The translations under genes and the position numbers were made by a program. The notes below the pieces were generated by a model. It saw nothing but the letters and a program-made list of their open reading frames with translations, did no database searches and was not told where the DNA came from. Below, in pieces: positions 19,301 through 29,990 of a DNA stretch of 64,000 bases. This DNA is from Cololabis saira. Its lineage: Eukaryota > Chordata > Actinopteri > Beloniformes > Belonidae. Each line of letters starts with the position of its first letter. The first letter of the stretch is position 1. Location of the stretch: assembly GCF_033807715.1 (NCBI RefSeq), contig NC_084599.1:33270160-33334159 (forward strand), given 5' to 3'.

Positions 19301-21968
19301 AAAACGATGAAGTTTCTGAGCAGACCAGACCAGAACCCCGATCAACAGACAGAATAGATTTATAGTCAGACGTGGCAGACAGAGAGACGGGCCTCCATCT
19401 GACCTTTTGTCTTATTGATCCTTCATAGTGTACAGTGCTGATGTCGTCGATTGCCACAGGGCACCCGGAGCAGGGCAGGCCTCCGACGCAACATCAGACA
19501 CCCCTCCTTCAGCGCAACACGACCCACCAGCGTCTGCTCCGCCGTTGCCAGACAACCGAGCTGTCATCATCCTCATCCCCGTGAGGCTGGGAGGGGAGAA
19601 GACAAACCCTGAGTATTTTGACTTTGCAAAGGTGAGGGTTGCTTTTAAAACTCATCTTGCTCAATGGCATGTTTAAGAATAAAACTTCTTCGAGGCTCCG
19701 ACGTAGTAAGTCAAATGAATGATGATGTTTATGACAAGTACTCAGGGTGAGGAAAGGGTGAAGTCAAGGTATCTGCTTGAAACATATGAAGTAAAACTAA
19801 TTGAAGTTATTTGGGCTCATGGACGGATGAAGTGGATGCTTCTTTGTGTGTTCATTTAGAGCATACTGAGTCTGGAGTACTGCATAGGGATCATCGGAGG
19901 AAAGCCCAAGCAGGCCTGTTACTTTGTGGGATTTCAAGGTTAGTGTTAGCATAATGGAAAACAGAAAGGTACACACAGAAGATGGCGTGAATAACAAATT
20001 ATTTTTGCATAATATACCCTTCGTATGTGCGGAGACAAAGTAAGTTAATGTATTCTTGCTCGCGTGAAGAAAGCGCAGAGGAGTGGAGATGAAAGCGAGT
20101 GAAGCAGAGCTTACTTTATTCTCCCTGACCCATCAAAGCCTCACCCATTCATCACAAGTAAACCTCCCAAGTTGTGAGCCGTAATTGATTTCCATAGGAG
20201 GCATGCATTAAATTTCATTCGGGGGCCCCAAAGTGAGCCACTCTTCATCACCTTCAGGAGCCAGGAGGAACCTTCAGTTGTACATCTTGGCAGTCAATAT
20301 TTGTGCATTTACATTTTACCAATTTGAAATACAGCGGTGGATGATGTTCAAATGACAAGCAATAAATTCTTCCTGCCATGGCACGGCTCAGCGCTGCATT
20401 TATCATATGCAAATGGTCAAACATAATTGTGTGTTTGTAAAAGTAATTCCCCCACACAAAAATTAAATGACAACAACTTTTTTTTTTTTTTTTTTTTTTT
20501 TTCTTTGTGCGTGTAAAGAATGTGCTTGTACAAACGCAGCTGATTATGCAGAATGTAATCCACCGTGGTGGATATTAAAAAGCAACAACCTTCTGGGAGG
20601 CATATTTGACGCACACAACCCCAACAGTTGGCCAAGCGGATGACTTTGAGCTGCTCTACATAGAAATTGAGGGGGTGCGCGTTTTTGTAATAATCTGATG
20701 TTTTTGAATAACTTGTCTTCTGTTTTGTCCTTGCAGATGACAGCTTGATTTACATGGACCCTCATTACTGTCAGTCTTTTGTGGATGTCAGCACCAGCGA
20801 TTTCCCTCTCCAGGTAATGTGAAATTACACAGACGAGATGACTGGGGTCCCAGTAATGTGAATTTAATAGTTTCTGTTAGTACTTAAGGGTGTGAATCTT
20901 AAAGAAGCACCCAGCCCAATTACAGAGTCCCTGTGTGTTGATTTATTTGCTGCTCAGACAGGTGAAGCTGCCACTTAGCAGAAATACTGCGAGTACACGA
21001 TCAGGCACCGTGAGGCTTAATATTTCAGAATCCATAAATAAAAATCAGCTCTGAGCATTTGTGTAGCCAGCTTTTGTTCTATGCTCCTGCGTGCTGCGGG
21101 ATGCAACATGACAACGCGGCGTAGGTGTAAATTTTTTGGAGACTGCGTGACAGCGGATAAATAGAATTTCATTCATCAAATGATGCAGAATACATCTTAT
21201 TTGTCTTGACACTGTCACCGAGCGTGCAGGTATGCCTCGCAGCTACCTGGCCACAGGTATCAGAATGATGAATATGTTCAGATGCATTATGTCTTATTTT
21301 CCTGTAGTCATTTCATTGCCCATCGCCAAAGAAGATGCCATTCAGCAAGATGGACCCAAGCTGCACCATTGGTTTCTATTCCAGAAGCGCTCAAGATTAT
21401 GCCAGAATCAAGGAAGAGCTTTCCAAGGTGGGGAAGCTGCCATGACTATGAACATATTGAAGAAAGGCAATTCTAGACGGTGTTATTTTTATTCTAATTC
21501 TCCCGGTATATTCATGACCCATTGTCACGGCAGTGTATAATGTTTGTCATATGTTAGTTGGCCACTAGGTGGCACCATATTGCCATCAATCTGACTTAGT
21601 TTGGCCTCTCCACATCGTCATTATATTGAATAGATGTTTTAAACCAATCTTACCTCCTTAAATCTGTCATGCCCCTGCTTAAGGTACTTCTCTATTTGTA
21701 TTGACATAAATGTAATTTGCATCCAGAGAGTTGCGGATGCCTCTCTTTATTTTAATGGCTGAAATTCACAACAAAAACGCTTGCTTCGTTGTTGTTCCAG
21801 GTGCTGCAGCCGTCAGCAAAAGAGAAATACCCGGCGTTCACTTTCGTACAAGGTCACGGGAGAGATTACGACCTGTCGGCGGGCCTGACCCCAGAGAAAC
21901 CAGAGTGGCCCTTCATCCGTGACACGCGGAGAGCGGTCACCACCGCCGGGGACTTTGTGTTGCTTTGA
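13324..21968 (+). CDS. atg4c: Atg4c, autophagy-related cysteine protease (complete, 10 coding exons)
   Basis: Exons are 13324-13399, 14948-15031, 15681-15911, 17190-17532, 18441-18511, 19429-19631, 19860-19938, 20737-20813, 21308-21427 and 21801-21968. The total is 1,452 nt, 483 residues plus stop, with all GT-AG junctions in phase. It begins [20 protein letters not shown]. Catalytic Cys106 lies in [15 protein letters not shown], and Asp370/His372 in [38 protein letters not shown] and [14 protein letters not shown] are further peptidase C54 signatures. FHCPSPKKM and the C-terminal FVLL point to ATG4C rather than ATG4D. Family role: cytosolic trimming of Atg8/LC3/GABARAP C-termini and delipidation. 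A proline/serine-rich linker (about 275-300) makes it longer than the roughly 458-residue mammalian protein. Confidence 0.96.
13493..14432. mobile_element. Mutator-like foldback element in atg4c intron 1-2 interval, with perfect 9-bp target duplication
   Basis: Termini ACCGCGGTTGAATTGG and CCAATTCAACCGCGGT are inverted. The match extends about 150 bp (13493-13650 against 14270-14432), differing mainly by a 7-base insertion. Both sides carry TTTTATTTG (13484-13492 and 14433-14441), an exact 9-bp duplication. That length and the long inverted repeats fit the Mutator/MULE superfamily. Inside are a second inverted pair (AATTCAACACCCATAAAAC type), a third copy of the subterminal block at about 14120-14235, and a (TA/CA)n stretch at 13780-13980. 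No transposase frame is present. Confidence 0.88.
13786..13980. repeat. (TATA/CACATA)n low-complexity tract inside the foldback
   Basis: Mixed TA, CATA and CACA repeats. The Cys/Tyr/Val-rich open frames on the minus strand (13660-13963) come from this composition. Confidence 0.9.
14948..15031 (+). CDS. atg4c: atg4c coding exon 2
   Basis: 84 nt, acceptor GTGTTAG and donor GTAAGG. It encodes [20 protein letters not shown] and CYHFKAE. It was found by homology to the ATG4C block [15 protein letters not shown] and is too short to be conspicuous otherwise. Confidence 0.94.
15180..15440 (-). pseudogene. Decayed Tc1/mariner transposase fragment in an atg4c intron
   Basis: The minus-strand reading [10 protein letters not shown]...[18 protein letters not shown] parallels the Tc1 catalytic region (DPKHTAK..., QSPDLNPIENLWGEL), with key Asp and Pro positions partly lost. 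It lies antisense to atg4c between coding exons 2 and 3. The reading is short and degenerate. Confidence 0.6.
15681..15911 (+). CDS. atg4c: atg4c coding exon 3 (catalytic cysteine)
   Basis: 231 nt after a TTTACTCCAG acceptor. It covers residues 54-130 with [20 protein letters not shown] and the nucleophile Cys106 in SDCGWGC, then [10 protein letters not shown], ending before GTGAGG. Confidence 0.97.
15912..17189 (+). other. atg4c: atg4c intron 3 (after coding exon 3)
   Basis: 1.28 kb of AT-rich intron. Nothing beyond short T- and A-runs is seen. Confidence 0.7.
17190..17532 (+). CDS. atg4c: atg4c coding exon 4
   Basis: 343 nt, residues 131-244. It starts [12 protein letters not shown]. The middle is a low-conservation, Ser/Pro/Glu-rich linker ([16 protein letters not shown]). 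It then enters the conserved [20 protein letters not shown] and [13 protein letters not shown]. The donor is GTAAGG. Confidence 0.96.
17533..18440 (+). other. atg4c: atg4c intron 4
   Basis: 0.9 kb, AT-rich with T-runs (17750, 17890). It ends in a clean CT-rich tract before the CTTCTCTTAG acceptor. No embedded gene. Confidence 0.7.
18441..18511 (+). CDS. atg4c: atg4c coding exon 5
   Basis: 71 nt between CTTCTCTTAG and GTATGA. It completes Lys245, then [20 protein letters not shown] and DCT, matching the ATG4C/D block before the variable loop. Confidence 0.94.
18512..19428 (+). other. atg4c: atg4c intron 5
   Basis: 0.9 kb. No bounded repeat or second gene is seen. Confidence 0.65.
19429..19631 (+). 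CDS. atg4c: atg4c coding exon 6
   Basis: 203 nt after CTTCATAG. It reads VYSADVVD, then a fish-specific looking Pro/Ala/Ser-rich insert (about 275-300), then [20 protein letters not shown] and EYFDFAK, ending in phase 0 before GTGAGG. Confidence 0.95.
19860..19938 (+). CDS. atg4c: atg4c coding exon 7
   Basis: 79 nt after TTCATTTAG. It encodes [20 protein letters not shown] and YFVGFQ, with a GTTAGT donor. The IIGGKPKQ motif is a C54 peptidase hallmark. Confidence 0.95.
19939..20736 (+). other. atg4c: atg4c intron 7
   Basis: 0.8 kb, with a poly(T) run of about 23 at 20479-20501. No gene. Confidence 0.65.
20737..20813 (+). CDS. atg4c: atg4c coding exon 8 (catalytic Asp and His)
   Basis: 77 nt after CCTTGCAG. 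It encodes [20 protein letters not shown] and SDFPLQ. Asp370 and His372 of the DPH motif complete the catalytic triad. Confidence 0.96.
20814..21307 (+). other. atg4c: atg4c intron 8
   Basis: About 0.5 kb of intronic DNA with no recognisable feature. Confidence 0.65.
21308..21427 (+). CDS. atg4c: atg4c coding exon 9
   Basis: 120 nt after CCTGTAG. It encodes [20 protein letters not shown] and [41 protein letters not shown] is diagnostic of ATG4C/D. The longest open frame across this region is in a different frame and is a shadow. Confidence 0.95.
21562..21573. promoter_or_regulatory. Candidate CTCF-binding core in the last atg4c intron
   Basis: CCACTAGGTGGC fits the vertebrate CTCF core consensus CCASYAGRKGGC exactly. 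It lies in intron 9 (21428-21800). A 12-base match occurs by chance, and CCACTAGGTGG also occurs inside some fish repeats, so occupancy is uncertain. Confidence 0.4.
21801..21968 (+). CDS. atg4c: atg4c coding exon 10 and stop codon
   Basis: 168 nt after TTGTTCCAG. It reads [20 protein letters not shown], then [13 protein letters not shown] and ...TAGDFVLL, with stop TGA at 21966-21968. The final FVLL fits an Atg8-interacting (LIR, F-x-x-L) tail as in mammalian ATG4C. Confidence 0.95.
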   Translation: MLQPSAKEKYPAFTFVQGHGRDYDLSAGLTPEKPEWPFIRDTRRAVTTAGDFVLL

Positions 21969-23795
21969 CGGCCACGTTTAAAACGACTGGCGAGAGAGCG
22001 TCCCCGTAACGAGCCACGCCGCCTGGAATCCCATAGTTCATGTATGAGGCTTTTCTAATACAGAAGTTTATACGACTTTTTAAAACTACATGAATACTTT
22101 CTTCACACCCTTGAAATTCGGTTTTCGAGGGGAAGACGAAAAGTTGTCACTCATTGGTTACTCTGTCGTGGCCAAAGAATATGCACACACCTTTACACAT
22201 CTTGTGGTGCTCAGCTGAACCTAAACTCTACTTTTTTGAATACACTGGCATTCAGAAAAAAAAACAAGTTTTGTGCCATTATTTGTCATTCTTTTTTAGA
22301 CCGAATGTTAATAGTGTGGCAGTACGGCGGTGTGGTGGTACGCACTTTTGTCCCCTTTCAAAGGTTTCCATTTCAGATCTTAATAAGGCCTTTCTGTGTG
22401 GACTTGGTCTCCAGATAGCTTCCTCCTTTGCGTGTGAGGCAGATTGGTTGGAAAGTTTGGAAAGAAAGGTGCTGGGTTGTCTTGTCTCATCCGTGGCCCC
22501 ATGATTGACTGGCTCTGAACTAAAAACATGATTTGATTTGAAAAACTATGTGAATAATTTGGCTGTTGGTGATGCAAGTCTCATTTGTCCTGGTATTACA
22601 CAGGCGGGTGCCACAAATTCAATTTACTATAAGACGTTCAGAGCTCAGTTGGATAAGTTATCACCTTTAAAGTTGTTTTTGTGCTTCTTTTATGATTTAA
22701 GCTTAAGTGCACTGTAAGGAACTTTAAGTATAGGTCAACGGACATTTCATGAACAAGACTCGATGTGAATTATTTTGTTAAATGAGTTTTCAATGCATTT
22801 GAATGTAGTAATCAAAGGTCTAGTACAACATAATCCACGGATGTCACGTTTATACAAATCAGTGTTGGCTTTGAAGGTCTACATCTATGAGTATTGAGAG
22901 TTTCTCAACTTAAAAGAGTAAAAGCCTTAATAAGTGCGGGCCAAGGGCTATCTGAAGATAGACTGAGCTAAGTTAAGTTTCCCGAATGACTCTACCAGGA
23001 ATATTTCATCAAATAGTTCTGAAGCATTGAAATCAGATGCATGTACACATGCTTTTAAGGGAGCTTTAGTATTCCACCAACATTTCTGTTTATTCACACC
23101 GGAGCTCAGTTCTTCCTCTCTGCAATCATGTTTAACAGTGAAAAGGAGTTATGAGATTGTTGGCCTGAATCTGTATATGTTTGATTGTGTGGGTTTTCAT
23201 AAGTACACTAATTTTTGACCGAGTTGTGCATGAAAGCGACCAGCAGGACTACGAGTTAAAGGGGAAATCCCCTTTGTATTCAACTTCTGTTTCTGATTGA
23301 TTGCACATTTATCGCAGCATTTGAACTCTAAACACAAAAAGATACTGAAATCAAATTCAGGGAATTTTATATTTAATCAGACAGAAACACACAGATTACT
23401 ATGTTTGTATTTTTCATGCACAATTAGAAAAGTTCCTTATTTGAGCATTTTTTTCTCCAATTATGTTTTTCAAAACATTTTTTTTTTCATCTAATGTTCT
23501 TTAAAATGTTTTCTGCTTGTTATTCTTACTCTCCACCACTGAGTAAAAATCTGTAGCTACGCACTACCCGCAGGTTAACAAATTGTAGTTAAGAACTAAC
23601 AGTCGACGAAATGTCAGTCCAGCACTTGTATTTGTCACTTTAAAAAAGTTCTTGTGAATCATTCTCATGTGCTTTCTTGCAGATTGACACCTGCACGAAA
23701 TAACTATTTGCATAAATTCAAGTTGTTTTTTTTCTGAGAAAGGTTGTGACTGTGGGGGGGCAACAAAAGCTGAATAAAGGTAGAGTATTTCACTG
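21969..23795 (+). other. atg4c: Probable atg4c 3' untranslated region
   Basis: Non-repetitive sequence after the stop codon without a long conserved frame. The clearest polyadenylation signal is AATAAA at 23773-23778, followed by a T/G-containing stretch, giving a 3' UTR of about 1.8 kb. An earlier, weaker site is possible. Confidence 0.4.
23773..23778 (+). terminator. atg4c: Candidate atg4c polyadenylation signal
   Basis: Canonical AATAAA in GCTGAATAAAGG, the first convincing one seen downstream of the stop codon. Confidence 0.4.
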
Positions 23796-23799
23796 TATC

Positions 23800-26250
23800 A
23801 CGTTGCTCCTTTCTGCCCGCTTGAAGGAATTAAAGCGGCTCTGGGGGAGAAAAGGAAAGGAAAAAAAACATTTGCTTCATTTTCCGTGCAGCATCCAAAC
23901 CTCAGTGGTTTGTTGAAATGAATTGAATCCCTTTCTCTTCCAGTCAAATGTAGTAGATTAAAACTAATCGTACGTGCTAACCATCTCTACAGGCCATTAA
24001 CCAGGAACCGGAAAAAATGTGACCCAGTGACACTGGCAGCAATTGTGTTCCTCTGTGGAGGAAAAGAAAATATCCTTGTGTGCAAAGCTCCGTTGCCATG
24101 GATCATCTGTCTGTTTCCCCCCGTGTTTGAGCTATGCTGGACTGTTTTCCTGTATAACAAAAATTCTTGTATTATGATGAGGCGTGCTTTTTAAAAGGGG
24201 GGAACTGTCTCTTGTGTGGAGGAGCCGGGGCAAGGGTGAGGATGGATGGACGGATGGAGTGAGAATCCCTCGTCTGTTCTCCTCTCCACCATGGAGAAGT
24301 AATGGCAAAGCACATAAAGGCATCATTTAGATCCCTTGTCTGATCTGTGTTTTGGTCCCTTCTTTTTTTCTGTCCCAGCTTGGCGGCAGACTGTGTAGAT
24401 AGAGCGGGAGCATCAAATATGCAAACGCAAAAAGGATCTGCAGAGACATTCTTGGGGAGTATAGGAAAAGGAAGGGGTTGAATGGACAGGAGGGGATGGG
24501 ACATTTGGGATGTTTGTCAGAAACATAAAAGAGCATTTGTGCTGCGGGGCACAGAGCGCTCTGAGGGTCGACTGTGTTCATGTATTTACAAGGGGTGTAT
24601 GAATATTTGATTAATGACTCGCAGGCTCGGGGGAAATGTAATAAGCAAGTGGCGGTGCAGCGTACAAGCTGATCACACGCACACATACAGTTAACACAGC
24701 TGCCTAATGTGTTGGTGATGTTGCAGATTGTTGAAACTCTCATCTGCCGCCGGATGAATTCCACACAAAGAGGGAGTCCGCCAGAGGACTTCTTTTGTTC
24801 CACAGACGTCTTGGAGGTTGAGACTCAGAGACAACCGGTAAAGGTTTTATGATGGTGTCACCTGCTGGAGGAAATTGTGGCATGCAGCCATGTAAACATA
24901 CATGCAGGAATGTGATCAAGTGCAGCCTTTTTATGCCATAAAATTGTACCTACAGAGTAGACATCAAATCCTGTGTTGGCATTGAGCCTTTGTAAGGATT
25001 AAGTGGCCTTCGGGACAAAATCCTTAACATGTATACAGAGACAAGCTGTTAAAGTCATTTTGTTTGGGTTTTTAAGGAAAGTTAATGCAAGCAGGTCCGT
25101 GAAAATGGTTAATATTTGTTGTGCCAACTGAGGAGAATCGTGAATTTAATACGCTACAAGTACATGAACATATTAAACCTAGTTCTTTTTTGTGACAGTA
25201 CAACATTTTGCGTCATTTTGCAGCAGTAAAGAGCTCCAGAACACTAAGTGCATTTTTTTCTATATCCTCAATCCTCGCTCTCTGAATATTCTCTGACCGC
25301 CATCAGACCGTGATGGATGGCTTTGAGAACGTCCAGAAGAATTAAAATGAGCAAAAAAGAGACTATCTAATATGCACAGTCTGTATCTGTGCAGGTGGCT
25401 GTGTTTAACAGAAAAAAAGTGCTGTCTTTTTCATTTTTCATTCATAAGGAGAGTGTAAATTTATATAGATGAATGTGTAGTTTACACATGTACAGCCTGT
25501 GTGTTAGACATTCTAAATCTTAGGTGTCACTCTCCCTCCCTGTCTTCACACCAGGTGCAGGGGTGCTAGATTTATACCCGGTAGCCCTTGCCCACCCTTG
25601 TGGAATGCCATGCATCTTCAAACAGGTACTTCACTTTGAAATCTCATCTCGGCGTGATCTTTGGGCGGCTAAATATACCAAGCTGCCGGATCCTGCAGCC
25701 GTCGAAGCGTAAATACCGCCTGCGCTGCATCAGACTGCATTCAGAGTCTAAAGTCTGTCTATGCATCTGTCCACTTGTCTCCACCCGTCTCCTCCGACGC
25801 CCCCACCAGCTCCTGGAGAAGTGCTGAGGCATTGCATGCCTAACACATCTCCTCTGGGCTGAAGCCAGACAAATGTCATGATGCTGTGATTAATCAGCAC
25901 CATTCAAGACAGCGGCTTTAAGGGTGTTCCACCCCGTGAACATGACCTACAGCACACTCTGGGTCAAAGGTTCTCCACCTTTTTTTCCCCTCTCGGGCTA
26001 AAAATGTGCTCTGTGACGTATCCAGAGTGTCGAATCTATTATTTTGCACCAACCAAACGGGGTGAAACTGTCAATAGGATTTCATTGTAAGATTAGCAGC
26101 AATTCAAAGTGGTATTAGGAGATTTTCTGTAGATTTGCACTACGGTGCAAATGATAGATAATTCAAATTTATTCTACAGAAAAAAATGACAGGATTTAAA
26201 ACGTTAACACCATAATAATAGACTATCCTAGTTGTCGTCAAGCTAGAGGT
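23800..26250. other. Intergenic sequence downstream of atg4c
   Basis: 2.4 kb of largely unique sequence. The minus-strand 158-codon frame at 24327-24803 shows no domain, repeats or splice context and is probably chance. No bounded element. Confidence 0.55.
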
Positions 26251-26256
26251 GGTATA

Positions 26257-26587
26257 TACGGTGGCCGACAAGGGCCAAACGCACTGCAACGGCCTAATGC
26301 TTCTCAGTTAAAGAAAACGGCTTCAAGTACAGAAACGTTTTTCTTTTGAAGATGGTTTCTTGTTTTATATCGTTTTGTGCTTTGCATCGTTTCTCTATTT
26401 GCAGCTGTTTGATGATGCTGCATTTGTCTTTGTTTTTTGCGGCACGTTTTTTCATTTGCACCACGTTCCTCTTTTTGTACCTCGTTTTGAGTTTGTGAAT
26501 TTGAATCATTTCTGTACTTGAAGCCGTTTTCCTTAACTGAGACGCATTAGGCCGTTGCAGTGCGTTTGGCCGTTGTCGGCCACCGTA
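26257..26587. mobile_element. Non-autonomous DNA element with about 80-bp inverted repeats and 6-bp duplication
   Basis: The left arm TACGGTGGCCGACAAGGGCC continues through CGCACTGCAACGGCCTAATG and GAAAACGGCTTCAAGTACAG. It is mirrored inverted on the right with few mismatches, ending GGCCACCGTA. GGTATA sits at both flanks (26251-26256, 26588-26593). The loop carries repeated CGTTT/GCATCGTTT words. It is 331 bp with no coding frame. Superfamily unresolved. Confidence 0.82.
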
Positions 26588-26593
26588 GGTATA

Positions 26594-29220
26594 CGCTCCA
26601 CACTAGGTCAACCATCATGCACGCTCACACTAACAGCTATGGGGACAGTTTAAAAGAACCAATGAACCTGAACTGTTTTTGGGGAGGAAAAATGCCTAAA
26701 CGGCTGGGAAACCTTTGCTGTTAGGCAACAATATCATTTTAATGGACTTTAAATGTAATCATTATTTTAGCTGACTATAACACAGAGTCCTACATACACA
26801 TCTCAGTGTGGTGCAGAAGATGATCAGGTAATTCATTATTTTACTTCACATCAGAACCTATGAAAAGAGGACATGTTGCAATATGTAGCCGTGATGGCTT
26901 TAAATTAGACTCTTGTCTTCCAACAGGGTAGAGTTTGCAGCAGCAGAGGCCCCAAGTAGAGCTCCTCACCTTCTGTTGGCTAACCCCGCCCAGCTGTGAC
27001 AACAAGAAGGGCACAGGAGTTAACATTTAGACAACGGATGTGTGTGCCGCTTTCCATTTCCATTCACGGTGACAGAGAATCTTAGGTGAACATCACGAAT
27101 CGCAGGGCGTTGGAGGGGGTGCATTGGGAGGAGTGGGGGGATTCTATGTTACCTGCATCTCAGAGGTGATGTGGAGGAACGACAAAATTCCTCATTCCGC
27201 TGCCCTCTGAGGCATGGCCGCCCCTCTGTCAGCTTTTACTAAGGGGATGCATCCAAAACAGGCACCCGAGCCGAAGCCGGTGGATATTGCCTGCTGTGTA
27301 GCTGTCGACTCCCTTCTTATTGCATGCCGCTGTCGAGCCGGGTGGCAAGCGTGCCGTGTGCTTGCGTGAACGGGGTGGTGGGGTTGGAGGTTAGGAGATT
27401 CTCCGCCTGTCCCCGTGTGTGTTAAATGTCTGGAGCGGGACATGCTTGGAATTTGGGATCGTGTCAGTCTTTGCTGGTTCTGATTTTTGGCTAGCATCAG
27501 TCTCTGCCACGGTGCAGCCCATAATTTTTTACTAGTTATTATTCTTCAACCTCTCTACTTTATGAGATACAGTGGCCAGAGTGTGTGTCTGTGTGTGATT
27601 GTGTGACAGAGAACAATAAATCAAGACAACAAATGAAAGACAGCTATGAGTTTTTTTTCTATTACTTTTTTAAAACTCTTAATGTTCGTGTACATGCACA
27701 CATTTGGGCATATGTCCATGTGTGTATCTCCTCAGTCCTGTAGATTTGCGTGTTTGCAAGCTACTATGCGATCTTGTCTCCATCTAAAAGTCCTGCAGGC
27801 CCTGCGCACCATTATCACGCAGTTGCAATAAAACCCACAGTAATTAAAGGGGATCTGGCTGTAATTGCCTCAGTGAATCAACTTAATCAGCACCTGCACT
27901 CACAGTCGACCTAATGGTGCAATCTAACCTTTTAATACCCCAGGAAGTAGAATTGTAAAAGAAAAAAAAAATTTTTAAATCATGCACACGATAACCATTC
28001 TGTATTTTGAAACTCTTGAGTGGACGAGTGGACCACTGTCCACGGCAAATATCAAAGCTGCAGTCTGCTGAGTGGACAAACTCATGCGTGAGAGTGCAAA
28101 ACATGAAGCAGAAAAGTCAGAAAGGTGATAGAAAATCAATGAATTTATCAGATTTGATATGTATAGCTCATTTCATGCATGATACTGAAATTCAAAGTGT
28201 TTTTCAAGTAAAAATAAAAAACTGACACAATGTACAAAAATGACAAAACAACTGAAAATAAAAACAAAAGTGACTTTGCAAACCATTTATCTATGAATGA
28301 AGCACGGAATATGTGGCTTTTATGCACAAAATATCCAAAGGATTCTGTCACACATACATTAAAGCTGTTTCCAATTTAAATTGAATTTAGTTCAAACTTC
28401 AATTTGCACCTATGAACATGCTTAAAAGTAAAAGTTGTAAAGTATTAACACACAATAAGAATGTTGAAATAATTTGATGCTGTAAACTACAGGAAGGCTC
28501 AACTGGTAATGTACATCATCCCTTTATCAATAAGTAGACCAATAACTGATAAATGTTTAAAATTACAGACTGAATGAAACAAAGAGGGGTCATGACCCCT
28601 GCTCAGAACAACTGCCTAATTTGTAATAAATATAAAAGTACCGATCCAGTTCTATGGAAACACAGGAAGCACAGTCAAATATTGAGGCATTATTTGTAGA
28701 AAGAAGTGACATACTTTGGACTTTATTCATTCAACTTATACAAGCAGGCACCAAGGTTTCAGATTTCTCTGGAAGTCAATTATTATACAACGTATAAAGA
28801 TATTCACTTAAATATAGTCTAGTATATGGTACAGTAGAAAACAAAGGCAGTGTGTGTATAAAGCCTGGAAACTGTGCAAGTGTTTAACACAGTACGTGCA
28901 GCATGGAGTCTCTCTTTTTGGTGGTATTTATACTAAATAAGAGGCAGGAGTGCATGAAAATTGCGTTCCACAACAATATCGACTTGAAACACACAATGTA
29001 CACTGTTAAACAATACAATAACAAGCACAAGATGAACCACAGATAACGACACAGCTGAAATCATGAATAAATTAGCACAGCCATTACTCTCACACTGCTG
29101 GGCCCACGGCTTCATTGAAATATAGGTCTTTTCAACACATATACCTAATATACTAAAAAAGAACATTTAAAATGATTCAGTGGCTTGTATGAACACATTA
29201 ATTTTCAGTACTAAAAATAT
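26594..29220. other. Intergenic sequence, no gene seen
   Basis: 2.6 kb of mixed composition. The AT-rich part is about 28,100-29,200. Only chance-length open frames. Confidence 0.55.
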
Positions 29221-29224
29221 ATTT

Positions 29225-29990
29225 TTAAGCAGGTCCTGGGCCCTGTTTCTTTCTTGCGTGGAACGCATAATGGATTCCCGTGTAATCCATTACCGCCGGA
29301 GAGGGAGCGGGAGATAAAGGGTCTTCAGCAGCACCCAGCCGGCGTTGTTCTTCTTTAAATGAAGTTTTAATAAAGAGCGACAGAGAGGCTGCACAAGGTC
29401 AATTATCAGACTTTTGCCCATCCTGCGGGTTCTCTTCTCGGATTTCCGTGCTCAGTTGGCCGCCGCGGCTAGCTGTCGGTCAGAGCCCGCTGATCTACAT
29501 GTAAAACTGTCAGGCGCTCCAGACGAAGGCTGAGCCTATCTATCCAACACTTCTGTCAGTGTGCGTTTTGCTGTTGACTATTTTTCGCCGTGACTGGCAC
29601 ATAAGGTCGCCACTGTCACAGACGAGGCAGATCGGGGGGAGCCGCCCGTGGTGGATGTTCATTTGTCAGCGCCCTCATTGAGGAGGATATCTCTTTATGC
29701 ATCGAGAATACGCTTAAAGTCACTGGGGGCAGAGGTGGCCGTATTAATATCGCCCCCGTCCGGGTGCTCAGTCAGCATTAAAAGTTGAGAGACCCCTCTC
29801 TAAAAAACCCCCCTCTCAAACAGTGAGCTGGATTTAATACATGGGGTACTTATGAATACACTTATGTATTCATTTGAGCAATAAACGCCAGGCTGGTTCC
29901 CACACAGAAAAACAAACTGCTTAGCTTCCGGCAGCCATTTTAATTAAATGCCATGGATTGTCAAATTTATCGATCCCCCCCACTCCCACG
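29225..29990. promoter_or_regulatory. Candidate conserved non-coding (enhancer-like) block
   Basis: About 0.75 kb of unique, repeat-free, moderately GC-rich sequence inside an AT-rich desert. It holds homeodomain-type words: TAATCC at 29283-29288, within the inverted pair AATGGATT/AATCCATT spaced by 7 (29269-29291), and TTAATTAAAT near 29940. No open frame is conserved. The enhancer call rests on composition and the expected position between atg4c and foxd3. Confidence 0.3.

Noticed and set aside
21232..21540. 102-codon plus-strand frame in the atg4c 3' half
   Set aside because: The true exon (21308-21427) uses another frame with clear ATG4C homology and proper splice sites.
24327..24803. 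158-codon minus-strand frame downstream of atg4c
   Set aside because: Cys-rich but without a recognisable spacing pattern, signal peptide or domain; likely chance in non-coding DNA.
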